Shown one piece after another: positions 10,162 through 19,883 of a stretch of DNA of 64,000 nt; position 1 is the stretch's first letter; every line of letters begins with the position of its first letter. The position numbers and the translations under genes were made by a program. Under the pieces are notes generated by a model, which was given only the letters and a program-made list of their open reading frames with translations, had not been told where the DNA came from and searched no databases. This DNA is from Sanguibacter suarezii NBRC 16159. GTDB lineage: Bacteria; Actinomycetota; Actinomycetes; Actinomycetales; Cellulomonadaceae. The stretch lies in the NCBI RefSeq assembly GCF_001552735.1, contig NZ_BCRT01000015.1, forward strand, positions 124,001-188,000, written 5' to 3'.

Positions 10162-10872
10162 ATGCTCACCCTGGACCACATCACCCTCACCTACCCCGAC
10201 GGGGACCGCGACCTCGTCGCGGTCGACGACGTCAGCCTCACCGTGGCCCCCGGGACCGCGACGGCGGTCCTCGGCCCGTCCGGGTCAGGCAAGTCGAGCC
10301 TGCTCGCGGTCGCCTCCACGCTCACCCGCCCCACCCAGGGGCTCGTGCGCATCGGCGACGACGTCGTCAACGCTCCCGCCGGTCACCCCGAGGCCGCGCC
10401 CGACGCCGTGAGCGCCCGCCTGCGACGCGAGCGGATCGGCATCGTCTTCCAGCAGCCTCAGCTCATCGACTCCCTCACCGCCGTGGAGCAGCTCGAGCTC
10501 ATGGCGCACCTGCAGGGCAGGTCACCACGCTCGGCCCGCAGCCGGGCGATGGAGCTGCTCGACGCCGTCGGGCTGGCACCGTGGGCCGCGAAGCGTCCCG
10601 CGCAGCTCTCGGGAGGCCAGCGCCAGCGCGTCGCGATCGCCCGGGCCATGATGAGCTCCCCCGAGGTGCTGCTCGTCGACGAGCCGACCTCGGCCCTCGA
10701 CCACGACCGCGGTATCCAGATCGTCGACCTCATCACCACCCTCACCCGCGAGTCCGGCGCGGCGACGATCATCGTCACCCACGACGAGGCGACGCTGGCC
10801 TCTGTCCCGACGAGGATCCACCTCGCAGACGGACGGATCACCGCTGGGGCCGACGCCACCCGCTCGCGGTGA
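10162..10872 (+). CDS. ABC transporter ATP-binding protein (MacB/LolD-like)
   Basis: 236 residues, the normal size of a stand-alone nucleotide-binding domain. Walker A GPSGSGKSS is at 38-46. The signature LSGGQRQR, Walker B VLLVDEPTSALD and the switch His in IVTHDEA are all present, so it should hydrolyse ATP. It is the partner of the FtsX-type permease directly upstream. Its proximity to the divergent two-component system suggests induction on a cell-envelope signal. Confidence 0.93.
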   Translation: MLTLDHITLTYPDGDRDLVAVDDVSLTVAPGTATAVLGPSGSGKSSLLAVASTLTRPTQGLVRIGDDVVNAPAGHPEAAPDAVSARLRRERIGIVFQQPQLIDSLTAVEQLELMAHLQGRSPRSARSRAMELLDAVGLAPWAAKRPAQLSGGQRQRVAIARAMMSSPEVLLVDEPTSALDHDRGIQIVDLITTLTRESGAATIIVTHDEATLASVPTRIHLADGRITAGADATRSR

Positions 10873-10951
10873 CCTGCGTCCGCACGGTTCGCTCACGCCC
10901 CGCCGGGACGGACCTCTGGACCGGCCTGTGAACAGTGCCTATGCTGCCGCC

Positions 10952-11479
10952 ATGACCATCTCACCGGACACGAAGAACTGGACCTGGGTGACCGAGCGGG
11001 CCTGCCCGGAGTGCGGCTTCGACGCCTCAGCCATCACGCTCGACGACGTGCCCGGCCTGCTCCGTGACGCGGTCGCGCTGTGGCCGGCGATCCTCGAGCG
11101 CGACGACGTGGCCACCCGGCCCGACCCGCACACGTGGTCCGCCCTCGAGTACGGGGCCCACGTCCGGGACGTCATCGACGTCTTCACCGAGCGGTTCGCC
11201 CGGACGCTGGACGAGGACGACCCGCTCCTGGAGAACTGGGACCAGGACGCCACTGCGGCCGCCAGCCGCTACGACGAGCAGGACCCCCGTGCGGTCTCTG
11301 CCCAGCTGGTCACGAGCGGTGAGGCCCTCGCGACCACGCTCGCGGCGATCCCGCAGTCACAGGCCGGGCGCACCTGCCTGCGCAGCGACGGGTCCCGGTT
11401 CACGGTCGACTCCCTCGCCCGCTACTTCATCCATGACGTCGTCCACCACCTGTGGGACGTCTCGCGCCCGCTCCCCTGA
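10952..11479 (+). CDS. DinB-fold protein (mycothiol-dependent enzyme superfamily)
   Basis: 175 residues from the ATG at 10952; an upstream in-frame GTG at 10928 is possible but less likely. The opening (WTWVTERACPECGFDAS) and the histidine-bearing helices (SALEYGAHVRD and FIHDVVHHLWDV) are typical of the DinB-like four-helix metal-binding fold. In actinobacteria these proteins often act as mycothiol or bacillithiol transferases. The function here is not resolved. The gene ends 15 bases from the convergent ABC permease stop. Confidence 0.8.
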   Translation: MTISPDTKNWTWVTERACPECGFDASAITLDDVPGLLRDAVALWPAILERDDVATRPDPHTWSALEYGAHVRDVIDVFTERFARTLDEDDPLLENWDQDATAAASRYDEQDPRAVSAQLVTSGEALATTLAAIPQSQAGRTCLRSDGSRFTVDSLARYFIHDVVHHLWDVSRPLP

Positions 11480-11494
11480 CGCGCCGCAGGCCTG

Positions 11495-13066
11495 TCACGC
11501 GTCTGCGCGCCGGACGACCGAGCTCGCTGCGAGCGCCGCACCCGAGAACAGCACCTGCATCCCGACGATCCCCCAGGCCGGAGTTCCGGCGACCACCGCG
11601 ACGAGCAGCGGGAGGGCGCCCGCGACGGCGAGGTCGGGGCCGCGGGTGACCATGGACAGCGCACCGGTCGGCACCGCCCCCGCAGGGGTGGCCAGCAGCG
11701 GGGCTGACCACTGCGGCGGCTCCCGGTAGGCACCACGCACGGCGCCTGCAGCGAAGCACCCGGCGGCGGCCAGCAAGAGCGCGAGCCACCGCGGGTCGTC
11801 GAGCACCAGAGGCGAGCAGCCGAGACCGCAGCTGATCAAGGCCATCGTGGCCGGCACCACGGCACGCACCGACCGGGTCGCTCGCGCGCTGAGCGGCAGC
11901 AGCGAGTCGAGCACCGGTGAGCCCTGGGCCGCACGCGCGCCCTGGGCCCCCAGCTGGGCGCTGCGGATCCCCACGGCCAGGAGCACCACCGCGTGCCCCA
12001 GACCTCCAGCCAGCGCCGGGATCTCTCGAGCGAGGACGACGAGCGCACCGAGGCCCACGGCCTGGGCGACCAGGACCGGGTTCCGCGCCACAGCGAGCAC
12101 CTCGGCAGCCAGCAACGCGGTCACCGGCCCGCGCACCCACCGCAGCCCGGCGGGACGTCGGGGCGGTCGCCGTACCCCGGGACCGTCAAGGGCTCGGCCG
12201 AGCTCACGCAGGTCGAGGGAGACCATCGCGGTGCCAGCCTGCTCCGCCACCGAGGTCGCAGACGTGAGCGTGCGCGACCCCAGCCCCTCCAGCCCGCGGT
12301 GCCACCTGTGCACCCCCGCCAGGAGCAGGCAGCCAGCCCCGCCGAGCACCACCGCGGCAGCCCGTCCCCCACCCCACCAGGGCGCGTCCCAGCCGGCTCC
12401 CTTCCCGCCGCCCGGGTCTGCGGCGCCAGTCACCACGAGCATCACGCCCAGCACAGGTGTCAGTGCCAGGACGAGGTCACCCGTCACGACGATCGCCGCC
12501 AGCACCGACCGGCGGTGCTGCAGAAGACCGACCGCGGTCACCACGAGTGCGCCGCACAGCATGCCGGTGACGGCGCTCGTCGTCAGGCTCCGCGGCGTGA
12601 CAGGCACGCCGGTCGACGCCGTCACCAGCGTCACGAAGGCAGCACCCGACACCGACCACAGCCCGAGCGCACGCACCAGGCGCACCGAGAGCAGGCTCGT
12701 GCGGTCCACGGGCATCGGCATCCACCAGCGCAGGCCGGCGCCGGACACCGCCACCGGGCCGAGCCGCGCCGCCATCGTGGCGGCCAGCGCGAGCCCGGCG
12801 ACCAGCAGGAGCATCCGCAGGGCGGGGAGCGCGAGCCCGGGCGCGGCCACGTCCTCCGGCGCCGCGAGCACGAGGTCACGGACCACCCCGGCCGCTCCGA
12901 CGACCAGGCCGACGGTGATCGCCGCGGCGGTCACCAGCCAGAGCCCGTCGGTCAGGACCGTCACCCGCCGCGCTGTGCGGTGCGAGGCTGCCACCCTCGC
13001 TGTCAGGTCCCGGATCTCGGCACCGCTGAGCTCCTCGTCCGGGTCCGTCTCGAGCCGGGGCAGCAT
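11495..13066 (-). CDS. Polytopic membrane protein, ABC permease partner
   Basis: 523 residues from the ATG at 13066, which overlaps the ATPase stop in TGATG. Roughly a dozen hydrophobic stretches rich in Ala, Val and Leu are visible, without a recognised substrate-binding motif. The N-terminus (LPRLETDPDEELSGAEIR) is soluble. It is predicted to be the membrane part of a two-gene ABC transporter; I recall similar uncharacterised actinobacterial permeases but cannot name the family with certainty. Substrate unknown. Confidence 0.72.
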   Translation of the reverse strand: MLPRLETDPDEELSGAEIRDLTARVAASHRTARRVTVLTDGLWLVTAAAITVGLVVGAAGVVRDLVLAAPEDVAAPGLALPALRMLLLVAGLALAATMAARLGPVAVSGAGLRWWMPMPVDRTSLLSVRLVRALGLWSVSGAAFVTLVTASTGVPVTPRSLTTSAVTGMLCGALVVTAVGLLQHRRSVLAAIVVTGDLVLALTPVLGVMLVVTGAADPGGGKGAGWDAPWWGGGRAAAVVLGGAGCLLLAGVHRWHRGLEGLGSRTLTSATSVAEQAGTAMVSLDLRELGRALDGPGVRRPPRRPAGLRWVRGPVTALLAAEVLAVARNPVLVAQAVGLGALVVLAREIPALAGGLGHAVVLLAVGIRSAQLGAQGARAAQGSPVLDSLLPLSARATRSVRAVVPATMALISCGLGCSPLVLDDPRWLALLLAAAGCFAAGAVRGAYREPPQWSAPLLATPAGAVPTGALSMVTRGPDLAVAGALPLLVAVVAGTPAWGIVGMQVLFSGAALAASSVVRRADA

Positions 13067-13794
13067 CACAGACCGCGGGCCAGCGCGGCCACGGCCGCTG
13101 CGGGAGACAGCACCTCGCACACGTCGTCTGTCACGAGAAGAGCCGGGGCGCCTGTGCCCTCCAGGAGATCCTCGTCGTGCGTGGCGAAGACGATGCTCAC
13201 CCCGCGAGCGGCATCCTCGCGCATCAGCTGGGCGAGGGTGCGCCGCATGCGGACGTCCAGGCGCTGCTCCGGCTCGTCCAGGACGAGGAGCCTGCGCGGT
13301 CTGGCGAAGCCCGCGGCGAGCAGCAGGCGTCGACGCTGCCCGGAGGACAGCGACTCCGGGACGGCACCGGCCTGCCCGGTCAGGCCGAACTGGTCGAGCA
13401 GCTCGTCGACCACGGTCCCGGCGGACCGCACCGCGTGCCCGCGCGCGGTGAGGACGAGGTGCTCCCGGGTCGTCAGGCCGGGGAAGTAGGCATCGGCGTC
13501 CAGGACACCGGCGACGTGGCTCCGGAAGGCGCGTTCACGTTCGTCGACCTCACGGCCGAGCACCTCGACCGTCCCGGCGAGCGGCTCCAGCAACCCGAGC
13601 ACGGCTCGCAGCAGCGTCGACTTCCCGCTCCCGTTCGCGCCGATGACCGCGAGCATCTGACCGGCACCGACCACGACGTCGACCGGAGCGCACACGGGCG
13701 CGCCGGCATACCCGACGCTGAGGCCGTCTGCGCGCAGGACCGCGCCGGCGGCGAGGGTCTCGGCCGCAGGGGGTACCGCGCGCTCGGCGGACAC
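13066..13794 (-). CDS. ABC transporter ATP-binding protein
   Basis: 242 residues from GTG at 13794. The Walker A motif reads GANGSGKST. The signature is LSSGQRRR rather than LSGGQ, a conservative Gly-to-Ser change. Walker B reads LLVLDEPEQRLD and the switch His lies in FATHDED. The arrangement is of the exporter type (CcmA-like). It is coupled to the following large membrane protein by TGATG and starts 6 bases after the ribF stop. What it moves is unknown. Confidence 0.9.
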   Translation of the reverse strand: MSAERAVPPAAETLAAGAVLRADGLSVGYAGAPVCAPVDVVVGAGQMLAVIGANGSGKSTLLRAVLGLLEPLAGTVEVLGREVDERERAFRSHVAGVLDADAYFPGLTTREHLVLTARGHAVRSAGTVVDELLDQFGLTGQAGAVPESLSSGQRRRLLLAAGFARPRRLLVLDEPEQRLDVRMRRTLAQLMREDAARGVSIVFATHDEDLLEGTGAPALLVTDDVCEVLSPAAAVAALARGL

Positions 13795-13800
13795 CGGGTG

Positions 13801-14760
13801 CTATCCGCCGGCGGGACCGGCGGCCAGGATCTCCCGGGCCCGCGCGACGTCGTCGTGCATCTGGACGATGAGGGGCTCCAGGCCGTCGAAGCGCAGCGTG
13901 GGACGCAGCCGCTCGACGAGCTCGACGACGATCTCCTCGCCGTACAGGTCCAGGTCCGTGCGGTCCAGGACGTAGGCCTCGACGCGACGTTGGACACCGT
14001 CGAAGGTGGGGTTGGTGCCGATGGAGATCGCGGCCGGCAGCACCGCGTCGTGGGTGGCGGACGGGCGGCGCACCCACCCGGCGTAGACGCCGTCGGCGGG
14101 GACCATGCCCTCCGCGTCCGGGCTGAGGTTCGCGGTCGGGAAGCCGAGCTCGCGGCCCCGTGCGTCCCCGTGCACGACGACGCCGCGCAGCCGGTGCGGG
14201 CGGCCCAGCACGTGCGCGGCACCGGCCACGTCTCCGGCCAGCAGCAGCTCACGGACCCCTGAGGAGGACCAGCGTGCCGTCCCGTCGCTGCCGACGTCGC
14301 CGATCACCTCGACCGTGAAGCCGAGGTCCTGGCCCAGCTCGATCATCGTGGCGAGGGTGCCGGAGTTGTTCAGCCCGAACCGCACGTCCCGCCCGACCGC
14401 CACGGTGCACGCACCGAGGGCGCCGACGATGTACTCCGCGACGAACTCGCGGGGGGTGAGCCGGGCGAGCTCGAGGGTGTAGGGCACCACGAGCACGGCG
14501 TCAAGGCCCGCCTGCTCGAGCAGGTCGAGCCGGTCGGTGAGGCCGCAGATGAGCGGCGGCGCCTCGGCGGGGCGGTGCACCTGCGCCGGGTGCGGGTCGA
14601 AGGTGATCGCGACCGAGCGCGCGGAGAGCTCGCGGGCACGGTCGACGAGACGCGTGATGACCTGCGCGTGACCGCGGTGCACACCGTCGAAGTTGCCGAT
14701 GGTCACCACGGACGGCCCGACCCCCGCAGGGACCTGGCTCAGACCATTCCAACGCTGCAC
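13801..14760 (-). CDS. ribF: Bifunctional riboflavin kinase / FAD synthetase
   Basis: 319 residues from GTG at 14760 (VQRWNGL), chosen because AGGAG lies 5 bases upstream and the family begins this way. The enzyme phosphorylates riboflavin to FMN and then adenylates FMN to FAD. The N-terminal adenylyltransferase domain has GNFDGVHRGH, and a later RxGRDxxFG-like segment reads VAVGRDVRFGLN. The C-terminal flavokinase domain has ELGFPTANL and SIGTNPTFDG. It lies near truB, the common order. Confidence 0.95.
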   Translation of the reverse strand: MQRWNGLSQVPAGVGPSVVTIGNFDGVHRGHAQVITRLVDRARELSARSVAITFDPHPAQVHRPAEAPPLICGLTDRLDLLEQAGLDAVLVVPYTLELARLTPREFVAEYIVGALGACTVAVGRDVRFGLNNSGTLATMIELGQDLGFTVEVIGDVGSDGTARWSSSGVRELLLAGDVAGAAHVLGRPHRLRGVVVHGDARGRELGFPTANLSPDAEGMVPADGVYAGWVRRPSATHDAVLPAAISIGTNPTFDGVQRRVEAYVLDRTDLDLYGEEIVVELVERLRPTLRFDGLEPLIVQMHDDVARAREILAAGPAGG

Positions 14761-14869
14761 ACGAACTCCTGATGATCGACGCGGTGGGAACCGCAGGGAC
14801 AAGCCTGCCACGGCGCTCGCGCTGACGTGGCACCCGACCCGTCTGAGGGACGGCGAGGTGACCGATGCC

Positions 14870-15841
14870 TCACCGTGCCGGGGCGAACACCACGACCGGC
14901 TGGGACCTCTCCTGGGACTCGTCGAGCAGGGCGACGAGCTCGTTCTCCGGGCTGATCCCGGCGTGCGTGCCCCGTGCGTCGCCCAGCGGGACGAGACGCT
15001 TGCCGTAGCCCAGCGCGACGACCTCGTCGTCGGTGAGGTCGCGCACCGGGAAGGTCGCGCGAGCGGCGTCGGCGAGCGGCATGACGTCGATGACGCCGTT
15101 GCGCTCCACCTGCTCCTCGAGGGACTCCAAGGACTGGGCGGCGTCCAGGCGGTAGCCGCCCACCCGGGCGCGACGCAGCATCGTCAGGTGACCCCCGGTG
15201 CCCAGCGCCTCACCGAGGTCGCGGGCCAGCGCGCGGATGTAGGTCCCCGAGGTGCACACGACCGTGGCGTCGACGTCGAGGACGGGCACGCCGTCCACGA
15301 CGGTGGTGCGCTGGTCGGTGATCTCGAAGCGGCGCACGGTCACCGGGCGCGCGGCCAGCTCGACCGTCTCCCCCGCCCGGACCCGGGCGTAGGCCCGCTG
15401 ACCGTCGACCTTGATCGCCGAGACCGAGCTGGGCACCTGGTGGATGTCGCCGGTGAGGGCGGCCACCGCGCCGGCCAGCGCAGACGCCTCGACGTCACGA
15501 GCGCCGGCAAGGGTGGTCACCTCACCCTCGGCGTCGTCGGTCGTGGTGCCCACCCCGAGCCGGATTGTCGTGGCGTACTCCTTGTCCTCCCCCACCACGT
15601 AGGTGAGCAGGCGGGTCGCCCGCCCCACCCCGATGACCAGCACGCCGGTGGCCATCGGGTCGAGCGTGCCGGCGTGCCCCACCTTGCGGGTGGCGGCCAG
15701 CCGCCGCATCCGCGCGACCACGTCGTGACTGGTCCAGCCCTGCGGCTTGTCGACGACGACAAAGCCGTCGGGAGCGCTGGGTCGGCGCTCCCGCACGGGT
15801 GCCTGCGTCGGGCGTGCGGGCTGCTGGTCGTGGGAGGTCAT
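14870..15841 (-). CDS. truB: tRNA pseudouridine-55 synthase
   Basis: 323 residues. It isomerises U55 in the T-loop of tRNAs. The catalytic motif GHAGTLDPMATG carries the nucleophile Asp61, and DKPQGWTSHDVV precedes it. The N-terminus has a short disordered extension of about 25 residues. The C-terminal part (VRDLTDDEVVALGYGKRL) matches the PUA-like tail of actinobacterial TruB. It lies between rbfA and ribF, the usual translation cluster. Confidence 0.96.
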   Translation of the reverse strand: MTSHDQQPARPTQAPVRERRPSAPDGFVVVDKPQGWTSHDVVARMRRLAATRKVGHAGTLDPMATGVLVIGVGRATRLLTYVVGEDKEYATTIRLGVGTTTDDAEGEVTTLAGARDVEASALAGAVAALTGDIHQVPSSVSAIKVDGQRAYARVRAGETVELAARPVTVRRFEITDQRTTVVDGVPVLDVDATVVCTSGTYIRALARDLGEALGTGGHLTMLRRARVGGYRLDAAQSLESLEEQVERNGVIDVMPLADAARATFPVRDLTDDEVVALGYGKRLVPLGDARGTHAGISPENELVALLDESQERSQPVVVFAPAR

Positions 15842-15873
15842 GGGGTCTCCAGGTCAGAGGTCTTCCGAGAGGG

Positions 15874-16356
15874 TCAGACCGCGGGCGTCGCGGCGGCGTC
15901 GTCCTGGTCGTCCCCGTCGGACTCGGCGGACTCGTCGTCGCCGGCCTTCTTGTACGGGTCGGCGTCGCCGGCGTACGTGGCGTTCTCGCGCAGCGCGGCG
16001 AGCTCGGCGTCGCGGCGGCGGGCCTCCAGGAGCACCTCACCGAACTTCTCGGCCGTCTCGGGCACGGAGTCGAGGTGGAACTCGAGGGTCGGGGTGAGGC
16101 GGATCCCGGTCTGCTTGCCGACCTCGGAGCGGATCATGCCCTTGGCGCTCTCGAGCGCCGCAGCGGTGCCCTGACGGGCTTCCTCGTCGCCCATGACGGT
16201 GTAGAACACCGAGGCGTTCTGCAGGTCACCGGTGACGCGGACGTCCGTGACGGTCACGAAGCCCAGGCGGGGGTCCTTGATCCGGGTGTCGAGCATCTGG
16301 GCGACGATCACCTGGATGCGTTCGGCGAGCTTGCGCGCGCGGGGGTGGTCAACCAT
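15874..16356 (-). CDS. rbfA: Ribosome-binding factor A
   Basis: 160 residues from the ATG at 16356, with GAAAGGAAG upstream; the frame runs further but the family starts at [14 protein letters not shown]. RbfA binds the immature 30S subunit and helps 16S rRNA 5'-end maturation, notably in the cold. The KH-like core ([18 protein letters not shown] and [13 protein letters not shown]) is clear. An acidic tail rich in Asp and Glu follows. A strong terminator separates it from infB. Confidence 0.95.
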   Translation of the reverse strand: MVDHPRARKLAERIQVIVAQMLDTRIKDPRLGFVTVTDVRVTGDLQNASVFYTVMGDEEARQGTAAALESAKGMIRSEVGKQTGIRLTPTLEFHLDSVPETAEKFGEVLLEARRRDAELAALRENATYAGDADPYKKAGDDESAESDGDDQDDAAATPAV

Positions 16357-16410
16357 GACAGCTTCCTTTCGTGGTCGCACGCGTCCTGGACGCGTGCGTA
16401 GAGAGACGAC

Positions 16411-16462
16411 GACGCCGGTCCCGGCGCGGCACTCGGGTGAGCGCCGCGCCAGGACCGGCGTC
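16411..16462 (-). terminator. Strong terminator after infB
   Basis: Arms 16411-16430 and 16443-16462 pair over 20 positions with a single wobble and a 12-base loop. It lies 10 bases past the infB stop and before rbfA, so rbfA and truB are likely to have a promoter of their own or depend on read-through. Confidence 0.85.
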
Positions 16463-16472
16463 AGAGGAGAAC

Positions 16473-19358
16473 TCAGGAACGCGGCTTCTCGCGCATCTCG
16501 AAGGTCTCGATGACGTCGTCGACGCGCAGGTCGTTGAAGGAACCGAGTCCGATACCGCACTCGTAGCCCTCGCGAACCTCGGTCGCGTCGTCCTTGAACC
16601 GCTTGAGCGACTCGACCGTGAGGTTGTCCTCGACGACCGTCCCGCCACGAAGGACACGGGCCTTCGTGTTGCGACGGATCGTGCCGGAGCGCACGAGGCA
16701 ACCGGCGATGTTCCCGAACTTCGAGGAACGGAAGACCTCGCGGACCTCGGCGGTGCCGAGCTGCGCCTCTTCGTACTCGGGCTTGAGCATGCCCTTGAGC
16801 GCTGCCTCGACGTCGTCGATGGCCTGGTAGATGACCGAGTAGAACTTGATCTCGACACCCTCGCGGTCGGCCAGCTCGGCCACCCGCTCGCCGGTCTTGA
16901 CGTTGAAGCCGATGATCACGGCGTTGTCGACCGTGGCCAGGTTGACGTCGTTCTGCGTGATGGCACCCACACCGCGGTGGATGACGCGCAGGTCGACCTC
17001 GTCGCCGACGTCGATCTTGAGCAGAGCGTCCTCGAGCGCCTCGACGGCACCGGAGACGTCACCCTTGAGGACCAGGTTGAGAGTCTCGACCTTGCCCTGC
17101 TGGAGCGCCTGGGTGAAGTCCTCGAGGCTGATGCGCTTGCGACGCTTGGCCAGGAGGGCGGCACGCTCGGCGGACTCACGCTTCTCGGCGATCTGACGAG
17201 CCGTGCGGTCGTCGGGCGCCACGAGGAACGTGTCACCGGCGCGAGGCACGGAGGTCAGACCGAGGACCATGACCGGACGGGCCGGCGTCGCGGCCTCGAC
17301 GGGCTCGCCGTGCTCGTCGAACATCGCACGGACGCGGCCGTAGGCCGTCCCGGCGACGATCGAGTCGCCGACGTGCAGCGTTCCGGACTGCACGAGCACG
17401 GTCGCGACCGCACCACGTCCCTTGTCCAGGTTCGCCTCGATGGCCACACCGCGGGCGTCCTTGTTCGGGTTCGCACGCAGGTCGAGCGAGGCGTCTGCGG
17501 TGAGCAGGACCGCGCCGAGCAGCTCGTCGATGTTCAGACCCTCGCGAGCGGAGACGTTGACGAACATGGTGTCGCCGCCGTACTCCTCAGCCACGAGGTT
17601 GTACTCGGTGAGCTGCTGACGGATCTTGTCCGGGTTCGCAGACTCCTTGTCGATCTTGTTGACCGCGACGACGATCGGCACACCGGCGGCCTGGGCGTGG
17701 TTGAGCGCCTCGACCGTCTGCGGCATGACACCGTCATCTGCTGCGACCACGAGGATCGCGATGTCGGTGACCTGCGCACCACGGGCACGCATGGCGGTGA
17801 ACGCCTCGTGACCGGGGGTGTCGATGAAGGTCAGCGCGCGGTCGACGCCCTCGTGCTCGTGGTGGACCTGGTAGGCACCGATGTGCTGGGTGATGCCACC
17901 GGCCTCGCCGGAGACGACGTCGGTGCGACGGATCGCGTCGAGCAGTCGCGTCTTACCGTGGTCGACGTGGCCCATGACGGTCACGACCGGAGGACGCGGC
18001 TCGAGCTCTTCGTCGCCCTCGGCGTCCAGCTCGGCGTCGAGGTCGATGTCGAAGCCGCCGAGCAGCTCGCGGTCTTCCTCTTCAGCCGAGACCATCTCGA
18101 TGACGTAGCCGAGCTCGGCTGCGAGGGTACCGAAGGTGTCCTCGTCGAGGGACTGGGTCGCGGTCGCCATCTCACCGAGGTGGAAGAGCACCGTGACCAG
18201 GCTCGCGGGGTTCGCGTCGATCTTGTCTGCGAGGTCGTTGAGCGAGGAGCCGTGACGCAGGCGGACGACGGTCTTGCCGTTTCCGCGAGGAACCTGCACG
18301 CCACCGAGGGACGGTGCCTGCATCTGCTCGAACTCTTGACGCTTCGCCCGCTTCGACTTCCGTCCACGGACGGGACGGCCTCCTGCACGGCCGAAGGCAC
18401 CCTGCGTGCTGCCACGCCCGGCGCCACCGGGACGGCCACCGCCACCGGGACGACCAGCGAAACCGCCACCGGTACCAGGTGCGCCACCAGGCGCGCCGCC
18501 GGGGCCACCGGTGCCGCCGCCGGGACGGGTGAAGCCACCACGGCCACCGCCTGCGCCGCCACCGGGGCGACCAGCGCCACCACCGGCGCCTGCACGCTCA
18601 CCCGGACGGCCGACGGCCGCGCTGCGGCCGGGCATCATGCCCGGGTTCGGGCGGGGAGCCCCCGGACGCGGTGCCGGAGGACGAGGTCCGCCCGAGCGTT
18701 CGGTGGTGTTGGACGCAGCAGCCGCCGGGTTGACGTTCTCCGTGCGCTCGGCGCGCTCGGGACGCTGTCCCGGGCGCGGCATGCCCTGGCTCGTGGCGAA
18801 GGGGTTGTTGCCCGGACGCGGCGACCCGGAACGGGGCGCTCCCGACCGCGGCATGCCCTGGCTCGTGGCGAAGGGGTTGTTGCCCGGACGCGGGGCGCCC
18901 GGTCGCGGTGCACCAGGCGCCGGAGCGGCAGGTGCAGCGGGTGCTGCCTCGGCGGCCGGTGCTGCCGGCGCGGGGGTCGCGGCGGCAGGCTTGGGGCCGG
19001 GGGTGGCGGCCGGAGCAGCAGCGGCGGGGGCTGCGGGTGCCGGAGCGGCAGGTGCAGCCGGCGCCGGAGCGGCCGGGGTGGCGGCCGGGGCCGCAGCAGC
19101 GGCCGGAGCGGCGGGTGCAGCCTCAGCAGGCGCAGCGGCCGGCTTGGCCGGACGCGGTGCTGCGGGCTTGCTGGCCTCGGGCTTGGCCGAGGCGCTCTCG
19201 GACACCGGGAAGGCGTCGCGGAGCTTACGAACCACGGGCGGTTCGATGGTTGATGATGCTGATCGGACGAACTCACCGAGCTCGGTCAGCTTGGTCATGA
19301 TTGTCTTGCTTTCCACCCCGAGCTCTTTTGCGAGCTCGTAGACGCGGACCTTAGCCAC
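16473..19358 (-). CDS. infB: Translation initiation factor IF-2
   Basis: 961 residues from GTG at 19358 ([15 protein letters not shown]), with AGGAGAG just upstream. IF-2 is the GTPase that places initiator tRNA and joins subunits. An N-terminal IF2_N domain is followed by a very long disordered region (about 55-350) made of Ala/Pro and then Gly/Arg repeats. A second IF2_N domain precedes the G domain with GHVDHGKT at about 463-470, DTPGHEAF and VNKIDK. The low-complexity arm is longer than in most bacteria but usual for actinobacteria. Confidence 0.97.
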   Translation of the reverse strand: MAKVRVYELAKELGVESKTIMTKLTELGEFVRSASSTIEPPVVRKLRDAFPVSESASAKPEASKPAAPRPAKPAAAPAEAAPAAPAAAAAPAATPAAPAPAAPAAPAPAAPAAAAPAATPGPKPAAATPAPAAPAAEAAPAAPAAPAPGAPRPGAPRPGNNPFATSQGMPRSGAPRSGSPRPGNNPFATSQGMPRPGQRPERAERTENVNPAAAASNTTERSGGPRPPAPRPGAPRPNPGMMPGRSAAVGRPGERAGAGGGAGRPGGGAGGGRGGFTRPGGGTGGPGGAPGGAPGTGGGFAGRPGGGGRPGGAGRGSTQGAFGRAGGRPVRGRKSKRAKRQEFEQMQAPSLGGVQVPRGNGKTVVRLRHGSSLNDLADKIDANPASLVTVLFHLGEMATATQSLDEDTFGTLAAELGYVIEMVSAEEEDRELLGGFDIDLDAELDAEGDEELEPRPPVVTVMGHVDHGKTRLLDAIRRTDVVSGEAGGITQHIGAYQVHHEHEGVDRALTFIDTPGHEAFTAMRARGAQVTDIAILVVAADDGVMPQTVEALNHAQAAGVPIVVAVNKIDKESANPDKIRQQLTEYNLVAEEYGGDTMFVNVSAREGLNIDELLGAVLLTADASLDLRANPNKDARGVAIEANLDKGRGAVATVLVQSGTLHVGDSIVAGTAYGRVRAMFDEHGEPVEAATPARPVMVLGLTSVPRAGDTFLVAPDDRTARQIAEKRESAERAALLAKRRKRISLEDFTQALQQGKVETLNLVLKGDVSGAVEALEDALLKIDVGDEVDLRVIHRGVGAITQNDVNLATVDNAVIIGFNVKTGERVAELADREGVEIKFYSVIYQAIDDVEAALKGMLKPEYEEAQLGTAEVREVFRSSKFGNIAGCLVRSGTIRRNTKARVLRGGTVVEDNLTVESLKRFKDDATEVREGYECGIGLGSFNDLRVDDVIETFEMREKPRS
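18775..18893 (-). repeat. Exact 47-bp direct repeat inside infB
   Basis: Copies at 18775-18821 and 18847-18893 are identical over 47 bases with a 72-base period (24 codons), so the frame is kept. Each encodes [15 protein letters not shown] in the disordered arm of IF-2. The identity at DNA level suggests a recent duplication or gene conversion. Confidence 0.9.
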
Positions 19359-19448
19359 AACTCTCCTGTCTTGGTCCACCCAAGGCAGGGAGGACCGTCG
19401 TTAGTACTGGGAACTCATCGCTGAGTACTCATCGGGTGCCCATCGGCT

Positions 19449-19883
19449 TCATAACCCGCTTCCTTGTCGACGTGTCGTGCTGACGTGGGACACGGATCCC
19501 AACGTTCGGGTCAAGTCTTCAATTCCCGTCGACGCACGGAGCGCACGGGGGAACGCATTACGCCGGATAGCCAGCTCCCCACACTCGGTGGAGGCGTGCA
19601 ACCAAGCACCACGACCCGGAAGGACGCGGCGGAGGTCCGCCACGACACCGAGGGTGCCAGTGGTCTCGCTCCGACCCGCCACGAACCGGATCATCTGCGC
19701 CTGGGAGTCACGCTGACGACACCCAACGCACGTTCGTACCGGCCCGCTGCCTTCGACCGAGCTGGTCGAGGGTGCAGCAGACCGAGCGGACGCACGTGTG
19801 GACGTCGGGTTTGGTGACCCAGACTCCGACAGTCTACCGTGCCGACCCACCGCGCGTGACCTAATTCTCGTCGGAGGTGCCAC
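19449..19883 (-). CDS. YlxR family RNA-binding protein (RnpM)
   Basis: The core runs from [12 protein letters not shown] (zinc-like Cys pair and basic patch) to [26 protein letters not shown], the YlxR/DUF448 signature. Family members bind RNA, and in Bacillus one member modulates RNase P. The start is uncertain. GTG at 19883 overlaps the end of nusA by 23 bases, while GTG at 19850 would avoid the overlap; neither has a clear ribosome binding site. The nusA-ylxR-infB order is conserved. Confidence 0.85.
   Translation of the reverse strand: MAPPTRIRSRAVGRHGRLSESGSPNPTSTRASARSAAPSTSSVEGSGPVRTCVGCRQRDSQAQMIRFVAGRSETTGTLGVVADLRRVLPGRGAWLHASTECGELAIRRNAFPRALRASTGIEDLTRTLGSVSHVSTTRRQGSGL

Noticed and set aside
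16371-19253. Long open frame opposite infB
   Set aside because: Repetitive Gly/Arg/Thr composition mirrors the IF-2 arm; no domain is seen.
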